DNA from: Elephas maximus indicus
Lineage: Eukaryota; Chordata; Mammalia; Proboscidea; Elephantidae
Reading direction: 5' to 3'
Assembly: GCF_024166365.1 (NCBI RefSeq)
Contig: NC_064838.1
Coordinates: 75,532,001 to 75,596,000 of the forward strand
DNA: 64,000 bases
Part shown: positions 38,711 to 49,396 of the stretch, piece by piece
How positions within the stretch are numbered: the stretch's first letter is position 1
Layout: each line of letters opens with the position of its first letter
Program-made: the position numbers and the translations under genes
The notes under the pieces: generated by a model
Told to the model about the DNA's origin: nothing
Seen by the model: only the letters and a program-made list of their open reading frames with translations
The model's database searches: none

Positions 38711-40234
38711 TGAGTCTTATCTTGTTTTGTTTTCTTTCAATATACGTGGATGGGTTACTAGATTATGCTGTCTTGATTGTTGTAGCCCTTGACATACTTA
38801 TGACCTATTACCAGCTGGTTTGGGCTGTTACCATATATATATGTCTGAGTCCATTCACTATTTTTGAGTAGAATCTGATTTTGGGTCATCAAGTGTGTGA
38901 TGCAGACTGTCACCTATCCACCTAAAGAAGTAGTAGTGTTAGTTGTGTGCACCAGATTCTAGTAGCAGCTGGGGTTCACACTCTAGGGAGGGCAGGATGC
39001 TGACAGGCTTCCCCCAAGTGTCAGTGAGGTAAGTGTGTCTCTATTCCTAAAGCACCTTGGTGGGAGGGCTCTGCAGCAGTACCTTAGGTCCCCAATGCAA
39101 GTACCTGTACAGATTGGTAGGTGTCACCCTCCTTAGACCCCTAAGGCAGGAGGCTAGGTGGTCTGGGGGGAGCTTCAGCCCTCAGTTCCCTGTTGTGGGT
39201 CATTGAGGGCTCTGTTGAATACACAGAGATATCAGACCTGGGAAACTTGGCTTTCCAGTAAATCCTCTAAAACAATTGCAGTCAGATCCCTATCAGAAAT
39301 GCCTTTGCATTATAATAGCTGCCTTGTTCCCTGTAGGGATGAAAGCCCAAGACAGTGGATTACATATGCTTGGCTGGAGCTGGTTCTGTGTTTTTAGTCC
39401 AATTAGGGAAGGATTTTTGGTCCCTGGGTTTTTTGTAGTTGCTTCTCTCAGGCCAGGAGAATGGGTTAGGAAAAGACCAAAAAAAAGTGAAAAGGAAAAA
39501 AGAAAAACTGCAGAGCACTTCACTCTCTGGCTCAGGAAATTCCAATGTTAATGAAGCCGCCAGGGAAGGGGAGGGGAGGGTTCAGATAAATAGAAGAGAG
39601 TAGCACCCCGGAATATAGACAAAGTTTCTTATATTGCTTGGGATGACTGTTTTATCTGAGGTTCCTGAGGGGCGCATCAACTGTGTGCGCTGGCTGGGTA
39701 GAGATTGCCCCCGGGGGTCAGGCCCGCGGCCCGTGCTTATGCTGTCTCAGAAGCTGTGGCCAGTGCCTCCGCTCCCAGTCCAAAGCCCAGAGCCAAGGTT
39801 CCCCGGCTGGGACGCTGCACTCCTGAATCTAAAACTGGTTGCTGCCTACCGGCGACTTCTACTCCTGCCAGCCGCTTCTCCGCCAACCTGCGGGCATTGG
39901 CTGGGCCCCCCCAGGTTAGTTCAGGGGGGTAGGGCTGTGTCCCGTGTTTGCGCCATCACAGGATGCCGTGCTCAGCTACCCTGCACGCAGTCCAAAGCCC
40001 GGCGCCAAGGTTTCCTGACTGGGACGCTAGCTCCAGACTCCGAAAACAGTCGCTGCTTCCCTGTGGTTGTTTGTTCTCAGTCTCTGTCACTCAGGTCAAC
40101 TCTTTAAATCTGTGTTTGTTGGTCAGGGTTCGTAGATTGTCATGTATGTGATTGATTCACTTGTTTTTCCGAGTCTTTGTTGCAAGAGGGATCTGAGGTA
40201 GTGTCTACCTAGTCAGCCATCTTGGCCCCGCCTC
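38711..40234 (-). promoter_or_regulatory. L1 5' UTR (internal promoter region), copy 2
   Basis: About 1.5 kb upstream of ORF1. The outer 550 bp (about 39660-40210) is GC-rich and has more CpG than anything else in the window, as expected of a mammalian L1 promoter. Promoter function is inferred from family knowledge. Confidence 0.62.
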
Positions 40235-40250
40235 CTGTTTGCTTGCTTTT
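40235..40250. repeat. Target-site duplication, right copy, of the unit D L1
   Basis: CTGTTTGCTTGCTTTT, an exact match to 32360-32375, followed by AAACAGCC, which continues the unit sequence. Confidence 0.93.
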
Positions 40251-41084
40251 AAACAGCCATTTTTCTTATGTTCCCAGGAACCTAGGCAATCCTGAATTGT
40301 GCCAGCACAGATAACTCCATATCTAGCTGCAAGCGGTTACCCAGAAAACAAAAACATAAAACAAACCCAAACGGGTCATTGGCTCTGTGAACAACCGTAT
40401 ATTAAAATATAAAGATTATCAGTAGAATAAAGGGTTAACCTAACCACAGAAGGCCATAACCACAACAGGCCAATTTGTTTCTCAGGATCCATAGGGCTGT
40501 AAACACTAAGAAATTGTATCAAAGGGGTAGGACTGAGTACTCTAACTTGTTTGATGGACTGAGGAAGTGCTTACCAAAAGTAAGTAACAATTTACCCTAG
40601 GAAGCGAGTTGGAGATCTACCCTATATTGCAGGTAGCCCACACCACAGAAAGCAATTATTGTAAGACAGACCCAGGACCCCTGAGCCAACAGACCAAATT
40701 CTTAGAAAAGAGAAACAAAAAACTGCCTCCCAATCATGATCTTAGTTCTTTGTCTTTCCTTTAGCCAATGATAGTCTATAAGTCATTTACTCATAGGTAA
40801 TTATTCCAATGATTGTACAGAGCCCCTTGAAACACCCTTACTCTTAATGAATCAGCACCTGTCAAAATAGTATTGAAAGCACTTATTGATTATCCTTCCT
40901 TGGATTTTGGTTTGTTTGTAGCCTGAGTGCTTGCAGCCAATTTCCCTTTTTTGTTTTCTGATATGTCACAATAAAAAACTCTGTTGCAGAAGGCTTTAGT
41001 GAAAGTTATCACTCTACAACAGATACAGGATTCAACAGTGGTCAGTTTAGCCTAGGACAAAAGTAAGGGAGACAATGAAGTGAA

Positions 41085-41255
41085 ATAAGTAAGAACATCA
41101 ACTCTAGACTCATACAGACTTGGATTCAAATCCAAGCTCTTCTATTTAGTTATGGCTCATGGAACAAGTTACTTCAAATCCTTGTTTTCCACTTCTGAAA
41201 AGTGAGCTAATAAGAATGCCTATTGATAGAATCAGATAACACAATCCACATGAAT
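41085..41255 (+). repeat. MIR SINE, unit D
   Basis: Counterpart of the MIR in units A to C, with CAAATCCAAGCTCTTCTATT and CAAGTTACTTCAAATCCTTG. Plus strand. Confidence 0.78.
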
Positions 41256-42205
41256 ACATTCAACAGGAGATCAAGCCCCGGACCACTGACTCAGAGAAGA
41301 GTTGTCAACATTTTTACTTACACTTAATCCCCCCTTTATCATGAACAGGGCTTACCTGTGCTTTTACTGATAAGCTCTTTCCCTTGTTCTTTTATTAATT
41401 TAAAAATGGAAATTATTCTATTTGGTCACAGTGTAGGTATGCCAATTGTTTTAATGTATAGCACTTTTGAATGACCTTTGTAATCCTTTAGTAGCTCTCA
41501 AACCCACATGAGTCTACTTCTACTTCAGGCAGCTTCTTTATACAAAGAAAATCAAGTTGTCTGTACATTAATTGATACTAATTTATATTAATGATTAAAT
41601 AATTCTAAAAATGCAAAAATTTGCTTTATACATCTCACCATATATCAAGTTCCTTTTGAAAATTCTGGTGATGGCAATCTCCTATTCTTTACAGAGAATA
41701 GTCCATTCAGTGGTTGGATAAAATGTGAATGCCATTTCCAAGTCTTATTTCTACTTCTAAGAGAGAGAGGAAGTCTCACAGGCACACAAGGCAGAGAATG
41801 TTCCCCACTGCTTCTCAAGTGCTATTCCTAATTTAGTGTCATGGAACAAAACACAGAGAAGCAAACATCTCCTCTTTTATTTCCAACTTCCCTGAGAGGA
41901 CATGAACCTGTAGAATTGCCTCTCAGTTGCCTCCCGGGGGTTTGAAAAGTTTCAGTCAGCATGATTATCCAAGGCATTTTTACATGGTTTGAAGTACTTA
42001 AGCACTGGCAGAATTGCGAAGTCCCAAATCAATTGGGAATTTATTTTTTAATCTCCTTCTTTTATAACTACTCCTGAGATTCTATGTGAAGGTGTTTTCA
42101 CTTCCCTTTATGTTCAGGAATATAACAATGTGTATGCTGGAATGGAAATGCCTATGTTCTTACAAAATGCAAGAGTTCAGTTCTGGAATAAAACACAACA
42201 TCTCT

Positions 42206-42540
42206 CCACAAGGAGTCAAAAAAATATTTTTAACAATGAGAGCAGTAACAGATTGCTTCTTTGATGATGTAACGGATCCAGTAGAGAGGGAAATACAGAT
42301 GAAATAAAAGACCACGGAGATTCTTAGACAAAAGTTCTGTGTAAGCAGTGAGGAGAGGAAGTCACATGTAAAAGTATAGAAAGACTGGTTGTCTTTGTCA
42401 AGGGTCACAGATACTTCATTTACAGTAGCAGTTAAAAGGCGCATATAAGTGAATGGATGCTCATAGACTGATAGATACAGTCGTGGAAGTCTGGAAGTTT
42501 TCTTTTGATGGCTTAAATTATCTCAATGAAATAGAATGTT
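42206..42540. repeat. Old interspersed repeat, unit D (5'-deleted copy)
   Basis: Only the right end of the repeat seen at 9541-10860 remains, from GGAGTCAAAAAAATATTTTT on. The left part was lost in the deletion whose junction lies near 42210. Confidence 0.5.
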
Positions 42541-42732
42541 TATCTAATATTTCCAATTAAGTCTGATTTTTCTCATAGTCTTTTAGGTGGATATCTTTTT
42601 TCAAATTAAAGTATCTTTCTATTTCCACTTTATTAAACTTTTTTATCGTGAGTAGTGGTGGATTTTTCATATTTTAATACAGCGGTAATCATGTATTTTA
42701 CAAGCTAAGATTAGGAAACCCAAATCCCTATA

Positions 42733-42767
42733 GGAATCCTGGTGGCACAATAGTTAAGCATTTAGCT
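42733..42767 (+). repeat. AfroSINE head fragment
   Basis: GAATCCTGGTGGCACAATAG and the following 17 bases match the tRNA-derived 5' head of AfroSINE. The body is missing because the next element starts here. Confidence 0.7.
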
Positions 42768-43140
42768 GCTGGCTTAGTTATCTAGTGCTGTTATTACAGA
42801 AATATACAAGTGGATGGCTTTTAAGCAGAAATTCTTTAACTCACAGTCTAGGAGACAAGAAATCTGAAATCAGGGCACCAGCTCCAGGGTAAGGCTTTCT
42901 CTCTCTGCCTGTTCTGGGGGAAGACCCTTGGCATCAATCTCCTCCTGGTCTAACAGCTTCTTAGCACAGGAACCCCAGGTCCAAAGGATGTGCTCCAATC
43001 CTCATTCTTCATTCTTGGTGGTGTGAAGTCCTCTTCCTCTCTACTCTATTCCCTCTTATATATCAAACGAGATTGACTCAAGATACAATCTAAACTTGTG
43101 GATCGAGTCCTATCTTATTAACATAACTGCTCCTAATACT
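42768..43140 (-). mobile_element. MaLR-like solitary LTR (fossil)
   Basis: Starting with CTTAGTTATCTAGTGCTG, this is the reverse complement of the element at 46798-47380, whose end reads CAGCAGATAATTAAG. The layout resembles MaLR-type LTRs of placental mammals, in an afrotherian form. It is old and non-coding. No internal region is seen. Confidence 0.55.
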
Positions 43141-43154
43141 GCCTCCCTGCCCCC

Positions 43155-46076
43155 ATGGGCCTGTCAGTCTGTAGTATTGCAGGGGCCTCCATGTTGCTGT
43201 GATGCTGGGGGTTATGCCATTGGTATTCAAATACCAGCAGGGTCATGCCTGGTGGACAGGTTCCAGCTGAGCTTCCAGGCTAAGACAAACTAGGAAGAAC
43301 CTGGTAGTCTAATTGCAAAAAGAATTAGCCAGTGAAAATCTTATGAATAGCAGCAGAACATTGTCTAATATAGTGCCTGAAGACGAGTCCCTAAGGTTAG
43401 AAATCACTCAAAATACAACTGGGGAAGAGCTGCCTCCTCAAAGCAGAGTCAACCTTAATGACAAAGATGGAGTCAAGCCTTCTAGACCTTCATTTGATGA
43501 TGTGGCATGACTCAGAACGGGAAGAAACAGCTGCAAACATCCATTAATAATCCAAACATGGAATGTACAAAGCATGGATCTAGGAAAACTAGAAATTGTC
43601 AAAAATTAAATGGAAAACAAAAACATTGATATCCTAGGCATTAGTGAGCTGAAATGGACTAGTATTGGCTATATTTTGAATTGGACAATCATATGGTCTA
43701 CTATGCTGGGAAGGACAACAGGAAGAAGAAAGGTGTTGCATTTATTGTCAAAAAGAACATTTGAAGATCTATCCTGAACTATAATGCTCTCGGTGAGAGG
43801 ATAATATCCATACACCTACCAGACCAGTTAATATGACTGTTCTTCAAATTTACCCACAAACCACTAAGGTCAAAGATGAAGAAGTTAAAGATTTTCACCA
43901 TCTTCTGCTGGCTGAAATTGACCAAACATGAATTGATAGACACTGGTGATTGGACTGTGAAAGCTGGGAACAAAGAAGAAGGATCGGTAGTTGGAAAATA
44001 CGGCCTTGGTGATAGAAATGATGTCAGGGATAGTGTGACAGAATTTTCAAGACAAATGACTTATTCATTGTAAATACCTTTTTTTTTCAACAACATAAAC
44101 AGTAACTATACACGTGGATCTCACCAGTGAAATACATAGGAATCAAATCGACTACATATGTGGAAAAAGATAATGGGAAAGCTCAATATCATCAGTCAGA
44201 ACAAGGCCAGGGGCCGACTGTGGAACAGACAATCAATTGCTGATATGCAATTTCAAGTTGAAGTTGAAGAAAATTAGAACAAGTCCACAAGAGCCAAAGT
44301 ACGACCTTGAGAATATCCCACCTGAATTTAGAGACCATCTCAAGAACAGATTTGACTCACTGAACACTATTGAACAAATATCAGACTAGTCGTGGAATGA
44401 CATCAAGAACATCATACCTAAAGAAAGCAAAAAGTCATTAAAAAGACAGAAAAGAAATAAAAGACCAAAATGGATGTCAGAAGGGAGTCTGAAAATTGCT
44501 CTTGAATGTTGAATAGCTAAAGGGAAAGGAAGAAATGATGAAGTAAAAGAGCTGAACAGAAGACTTCAAAGGTTGATTATAGAAGACAAAGTAAAGAATT
44601 ATAATGACATGCGCAAAGAGCTGGACATAGAAAGCCAAAAAGGAAGAATATGCTCAGCATTTCTCAAGCTGAAAGGACTGAAGAAAAACTTCAAGCCTTG
44701 AGTTGCAATATTGAAGGATTCTACAGGGAAAATAGTAAGCTATGCAGGAAGCGTCAAAGGAAGATGGATAGAATACACAGTCGCTCTACCCAAAAGAACT
44801 GGTCTATGTTCAACTGTTTCAGGAGGTAGCATATGATCAGGAATACACAGCACTGGAGGAAGAGGTCCAAGCCACACTGAAGGTATTGGTAAAATCAAGA
44901 GTCCAGGAATTGAGGGAATACCAATTGAGATGTTTCAACAAATGAATGCAGTGCTGGAAGTGCTCATTCATCTATGCCAAGAAATCTGGAAGACAGTTAC
45001 CAGCCAAGTGACTAGAATAGATCCACATTTATGCCTATTCCAAAGAAAGCTGATCCAACTGAATGTGGAACTTATTGAACAATATCATTAACATCACACA
45101 CAAGTAAAATTTTGCTGAAGAGCATTCAAAAGTGGCTGCAGCAGTACATTGACACAGAATAGCCAGAAATTCACGCAGGATTCAGAAGAGAACATGGAAC
45201 CAGGCACATTATTGCTGCTGTCAGATGGATCTTGGCTGAAAGCAGAGAATATCAGAAAGATATTTACCTGGGTTTTATTGACTATGCAAAGGAATTTGAC
45301 CGTGTGGATCATACCAAATCATGGGTAACATTTTGAGGAATGAAAATTTGGGAACACTTAATTATGCTGATGAGGAACCTGTACATAGATCAAGAGGCAG
45401 TCGTTTGAATAGAACAAGGAGATATTGCTTGTTTTAAAGTCAGGAAAGGTGTACATCAGTGTTGTATCTTTTCACCATTCTTATTCAATCTGTATGCTGA
45501 GCAAATGAAACAAGAAGCTGGACTATACAAAGAAGAATGGGGCATCAGGATTGATGAAGACTCCTTAACAACCCACAATTTACAGATGACACAACCTTGC
45601 TTGCTAACATGAAGGAGACTTGAAGCACTTACTGATGAATATCAAAGACCACAACCTACAGTATGAATTGTGCCTCATCATAAAGAAAACAAAAATCCTT
45701 ACAACTGAACCAATAAGCAACATCATGATAAATGGAGAAAAGACTGAAGTCAAGGATTTCGTTTTACTCAGATCCACAATCAACACCTGTGGAAGTAGCA
45801 GTCTTAGAAGCAAGGATGGCGAGACTATGTCTCACATACTTTGGACATATTATTAGGAGGGAGCAGTCCCTGGAGAAGGATACCAGGCTTAGTAAAGTAG
45901 AGGATCAGTGAAAAAGAGAAGACCCTCAACCAGATGGATTGACACAGTGGCTGCAACAATGAACTCAAGCATAAGGATTTTGTGGATGGCACAGGACCGG
46001 GCAGTGTTTTGTTCTGTTGTGCATGGGGTTGCTGTGAGTTGGAACTGACTCGAGGGCACCTAACAACAACAACAAC
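43155..46076 (+). mobile_element. RTE/BovB-like LINE, nearly full length, broken
   Basis: About 2.9 kb, plus strand, ending in the CAA-rich tail typical of this LINE. The endonuclease part lies at about 43500-44200 (nucleotides for KNIDILGISELKWTSIG near 43620). The reverse-transcriptase part follows, with the FIDYAKEFDRVDH box at about 45275-45310 and an aspartate-rich DD box near 45585. About 280 bp kept in the copy at 62221-62847 is missing at a junction near 45801. Frames are broken throughout, so no protein is made. RTE/BovB elements reached several mammalian lineages, including Afrotheria, and are thought to have spread by horizontal transfer. The insertion is specific to unit E. Confidence 0.88.
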
Positions 46077-46559
46077 TTGGAGGATGCATAGAACATATAA
46101 AAAATGTGTGAGATCTAATTGATAGGTAATATTACAGGAATGGTCAGAACAGCTCATGTAATAGAAGATGTAGATTCTGAGCCTCATTTTTTTTTTTTTT
46201 TTAACAGTGACTTAAACGAGACCGAAATGTATTTTCCTCTTACATAAAGGAAGGCTGGGGCAAGTTGTATGGGGCTGGTATGGCAGCTCCACAACATCAG
46301 GATTACAGGCTCCTTCTGTTTTGCTTTTCTGCTAACCTTAACACACATCCTCATGGTCCACCATCACTGCTTGAAATTCCACCAAAATTCCACATTCACA
46401 GAATTACCGTTTATATTACGACTTTCATTTACATTTCATTGGCCAGAACTTAGTCATGTGGCCACACCTAGATGCATGGGATGTTGGGAAATGTAGTCTT
46501 TTAGCTAGGCAGTACTATGTCTTTAAAAAAAAAAAAAAGGAGAAAACAAAACAAAACCT

Positions 46560-46728
46560 GTTGCCATCCAGTCGATTCTGACACATATCAACCCTATAGG
46601 ACAGGGTAGAACTCCCCCTTCGGTTTCCAGGGTTGTGGCCTTTATGGAAGCCAAATGCCATATTTTTCTCCTGTGGAACAGCTTTGCTTCATAGCCAAGC
46701 ATTTAACCATGGTGCCACCAGGTCTCCT
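46560..46728 (-). repeat. AfroSINE, unit E (ancestral body)
   Basis: It sits at the same site as the first SINE of units A to D but keeps CGATTCTGACACATATCAAC and CTATAGGACAGGGTAGAACT, which they lost. It has instead its own small loss in the head half. Confidence 0.82.
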
Positions 46729-46797
46729 TATTTATGTGTCTAGCTAGTACTGTAAATGGGAGTTCTATTACTAAAAGGGAAGAGAAGAACAGGTGTT

Positions 46798-47380
46798 ATG
46801 GACTGAATTGTGTCCCCAGAAATAAGTGTTATAAATCCTAACCCCAATACCTGTGATTATAATCCAATTTGGGAATGTGTTTTCTCTGTTCTGTTACTGA
46901 GGCTGTATTAGCGTTTGCTAACCCAGATTCACCTGTTGCCCTTGAGAGGGTTCTGACTCATAGCGACCCTACAGGACAGAGTAGAACTGCTCCATAGTTT
47001 TTAAGGAGTGCTCAGTGGATTTGAACCGTCAACCTTTTGGTTAGCAGTCGTAGCTCTGAACCACTACGCCATCAGAGTTTGCATTAGCGCAGGTGTGTCT
47101 TAAATCAATTTCTTTTGAGATATAAAAGAACGGTTTGAGCAAGCAACAAAGCAAATAGAGTTGGGGGAAGATAAAAGCCATGCCACACGAGATGTCCAAG
47201 GAATAGAAGCTGAAAGACCTCCCTCTAGAGCCAGAAGAGAAAGCCATCCCCCATAGCCAGCACCTTGAATTCAGAGTTCTATCATCCTAAACTGTGACAA
47301 AATAAATTTCTCTTTGTCAAAGCTGTCCACTTGTGGTATTTCTGTTATAGCTGCAGCAGATAATTAAGTCAATAAGACTT
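46798..47380 (+). mobile_element. MaLR-like solitary LTR (fossil), split by an AfroSINE
   Basis: Starts TGTTATGGACTGAATTGTGT and ends near TTATAGCTGCAGCAGATAAT, with an AATAAA-type signal (CAAAATAAATTTCTC) near 47300. The family is the same as 42768-43140, in opposite orientation. It is old and non-coding, predating the SINE nested in it at 46914-47082. Confidence 0.6.
46914..47082 (-). repeat. AfroSINE nested in the LTR
   Basis: Minus-strand SINE with GACCCTACAGGACAGAGTAG and AACCTTTTGGTTAGCAG. It is flanked by ATTAGCG at 46907-46913 and 47083-47089, which I read as the target duplication. Confidence 0.85.
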
Positions 47381-47405
47381 CTGCCTCACCATGATTGCCT
47401 TAGAC

Positions 47406-47450
47406 CAGAGATTGGCAAACTATACCCTAAAGGCCAAATTTGGTTTTCCA
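47406..47450 (+). repeat. hAT-type DNA transposon end (fragment)
   Basis: CAGAGATTGGCAAACTATAC followed by GGCCAAATTTGG resembles the end of a common mammalian hAT element. It stops where the L1 fragment's T-run begins. Too short for certainty. Confidence 0.35.
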
Positions 47451-47462
47451 CCTACTTTAGTT

Positions 47463-47850
47463 GTTTTTTTTTTTTTTTTTAATTGTGACAAGCATGTTTA
47501 TAAGAAAACATTTGCCATGTCAACAATTTTTACACGTACAGTTCAGTGATATTTGTGTTGTACAACAATCACTATTATCCATTTCTAAATGTTTTCATCA
47601 TCCTTAACAGAAACTCAGTGCCCCCTAAGCAATGACTTCTCATTTTCCCCTCCTTTCTGCCCCTGGTAACCACTAATAAACTTTACACACTTGCCTATTT
47701 TGTAAATGTTTCATATAAGTGGGATCACATTATATTTGTTTCTTTTGTAACTCACTTATTGCAATCAGCAGAAAGTTTTCCAGCTTCATCCATGTATCAG
47801 GGCTTCTTTTTATGGTGAGTAATACTCTGCCTTACGTATGTAAGACATTT
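47463..47850 (-). mobile_element. Old L1 3' end fragment
   Basis: A T-run (poly-A on the minus strand) followed by GTACAGTTCAGTGATATTTG, CCCCTGGTAACCACTAATAA and TATAAGTGGGATCACATTAT, the order seen at the 3' end of older placental L1 families (L1M-type). No intact coding sequence. Confidence 0.8.
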
Positions 47851-48630
47851 AGTTTATCTATCTGAGCCTACTTTTAACACTAGGAAAATTACCCAACAGA
47901 TCAAAAATATTTAAGGTTAGGAATCTCATTTTGGTCCCTCCAGTTATTGAATTCTATAAATGAAATAAGAAAATGATCATCATAAGGTTCTTACACAGGC
48001 AGACTTATCATGCTGTCACATACTTTTTCTTCTTCTTCAACATGGAACAAGGCGAATAAATATAAAATGAATCCAGGTATTTAATTCTAAAATACTGTAA
48101 GCAGGCAGCAAACATTATATTCTACTATAGGTATAACAAAAGTTAAATGGAAGCTATGTGCAAAGGTCTCGGTACTAAGTTTCTAGAGTCATCAATAAAC
48201 CCACAAAAGATTTCTTTTTTAGTTGTTATTCCAATAGAGTTATGCTGATGTCCATGTTCTTTTGGGACTTAACGGTTAAAAAATAATAGGACCCTGCTTA
48301 TCAAGGCCCAGCCTAGTTCCCATATCTCATCCTGTACCAAATTCCCCCTTTCCCTCTGTGTACCGATTACCCAGACCTTCTTAACTTCAGGCTAGTTGCT
48401 GCCTTAGGATTTCTGCATAAGCTTTTTTTTTTTTTTTTTTTGGCCTGGGTTTCTTTTTCCATTCATTTGTTTTGTGCTCCTTCTGTCTCATCACTCAGAT
48501 CCTAATTTAGAAGCCACCTCTCAAAAAAGACCAGTGTCCACCTAAATAGAATGCCCATCCAGTCACATGTATACTACTCTATTATAATTTACTAAGAGTC
48601 TGTTATCACTATATGACTTTATTATCATCT
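47851..48630. other. Intergenic DNA, nothing recognised
   Basis: AT-rich single-copy DNA with a 20-base T-run at about 48423-48442. I see no gene-like frame, RNA gene or clear repeat here. Confidence 0.5.
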
Positions 48631-48634
48631 CCAT

Positions 48635-48760
48635 ATATTTTTGTCTCCTGTATTGGAATGTAAGTTCCAAGAGGAAAGCAAAGCTGATTGTCATATAGAC
48701 CACCGTATACTCAGCACAAACTCAGCAATTAAACCTCAATAATGAATGAACCTGGTGGTT
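48635..48760 (+). repeat. L2 LINE 3' end fragment
   Basis: TGTCTCCTGTATTGGAATGT, AAGTTCCAAGAGGAAAGCAA and CTCAATAATGAATGAA match the order of the L2 3' consensus (chain of exon-like words ending in AATGAATGAA). Ancient. Confidence 0.6.
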
Positions 48761-49157
48761 AAGGAAAATTGTTGGCAGTTGTTATAGCTAGATAACTATT
48801 GTACATATAAATTTTGTACTTAAAAATAAAAATATTGATTTAAATGGTGTGTTTTGTTTCAAATACTATAACTGATCATTACAATTATTGTCATCATATA
48901 TAATCACATATTTGTCTTAATAAGAAAATGATAACAATGTAAAATCCGGCTATGACCTTTGACTTCCCATAGACCTAGTCAGGGGAGACCTTTAGAAAAG
49001 AAACAGTGTCTCTGTGGTGACAGCTTTTCCACAACAGGATCATTGAGAAAATAAACACCCTTTGTATTTAGAAACCCACATCTAGAAGGTAACAGCAGGA
49101 ATCATTCTCCAATAGTTAAAAATAAAATAGGTCAATATCATTTCTCTTGTCCCATAT

Positions 49158-49350
49158 CTGTTGCCAACAAGTTGATTCTGACTGACAGCAACCTTATAGG
49201 ACAAAGCAGAACTGTCCCATAAGATTTGCTAGGCTGTAATCTTTATAGAAGCAGATTGCACATCTTTCTTCCCCAGAGCAGCTGGTGGATTTGAACCATC
49301 AACCTTTCAGTTAGCAGGTGAGTACTTAAGCAATGTGACACCAGGACTTC
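49158..49350 (-). repeat. AfroSINE
   Basis: Nearly full-length minus-strand SINE: TTGCCAACAAGTTGATTCTG at the tail end and ATGTGACACCAGGACTTC at the head end. Confidence 0.88.
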
Positions 49351-49396
49351 TTTCTTGTCCAATAAAGAATTTATAACTTCATGACACAGGCACTGT

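Larger units (their letters stand above)
32376..40234 (-). mobile_element. Full-length L1 LINE (copy 2), inserted in unit D
   Basis: A complete L1 of about 7.86 kb on the minus strand between 16-bp target duplications. Order from its 5' end: 5' UTR (38711-40234), ORF1 (37607-38710), an inter-ORF gap of about 400 bp, ORF2 (33374-37206) and a 3' UTR of about 1 kb (32376-33373). The A-tail is very short, since little poly-T is seen at 32371-32380. Both reading frames carry stops and frameshifts, so it is not expected to move on its own. It interrupts only unit D, so it inserted after that unit had formed. The first L1 in the window (1-2807) belongs to the same or a close subfamily. Confidence 0.95.
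28313..42563. repeat. Tandem segmental duplication unit D (L1-interrupted, internally deleted)
   Basis: Fourth unit. Without the L1 at 32376-40234 it is about 6.4 kb. It holds a minus-strand AfroSINE (29086-29247), an OR pseudogene (29678-30604), a MIR (41085-41255) and the tail of the old repeat (42206-42540). About 2.4 kb found in unit C (25499-27953) is absent at a junction near 42210. Two small palindromic novelties are specific to this unit: an A-run/T-run foldback at about 28627-28651 and a hairpin at 31819-31852. No other gene is seen. Confidence 0.9.
42564..46735. repeat. Partial tandem unit E, filled with nested insertions
   Basis: The start resembles the other units (GGTGGATATCTTTTTTCAAA against GCAGATACCTTTCTTCAAA) but is clearly more diverged. 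Similarity breaks at about 42730 and resumes at about 46080 (AGAACAGCTCATGTAATAGA). It ends after the shared minus-strand AfroSINE (46560-46728). The gap is filled by a SINE head, a MaLR-like LTR and an RTE LINE. The OR-bearing part of the unit is absent. Confidence 0.8.

Noticed and set aside
39634-40107. 157-codon plus-strand frame
   Set aside because: Lies in the GC-rich L1 5' UTR, antisense to the element. Composition explains the lack of stops.
2808-42563. Regular spacing taken as a CRISPR or satellite array
   Set aside because: The period is 8-9 kb with complex single-copy content and genes, which is segmental duplication in a mammal.
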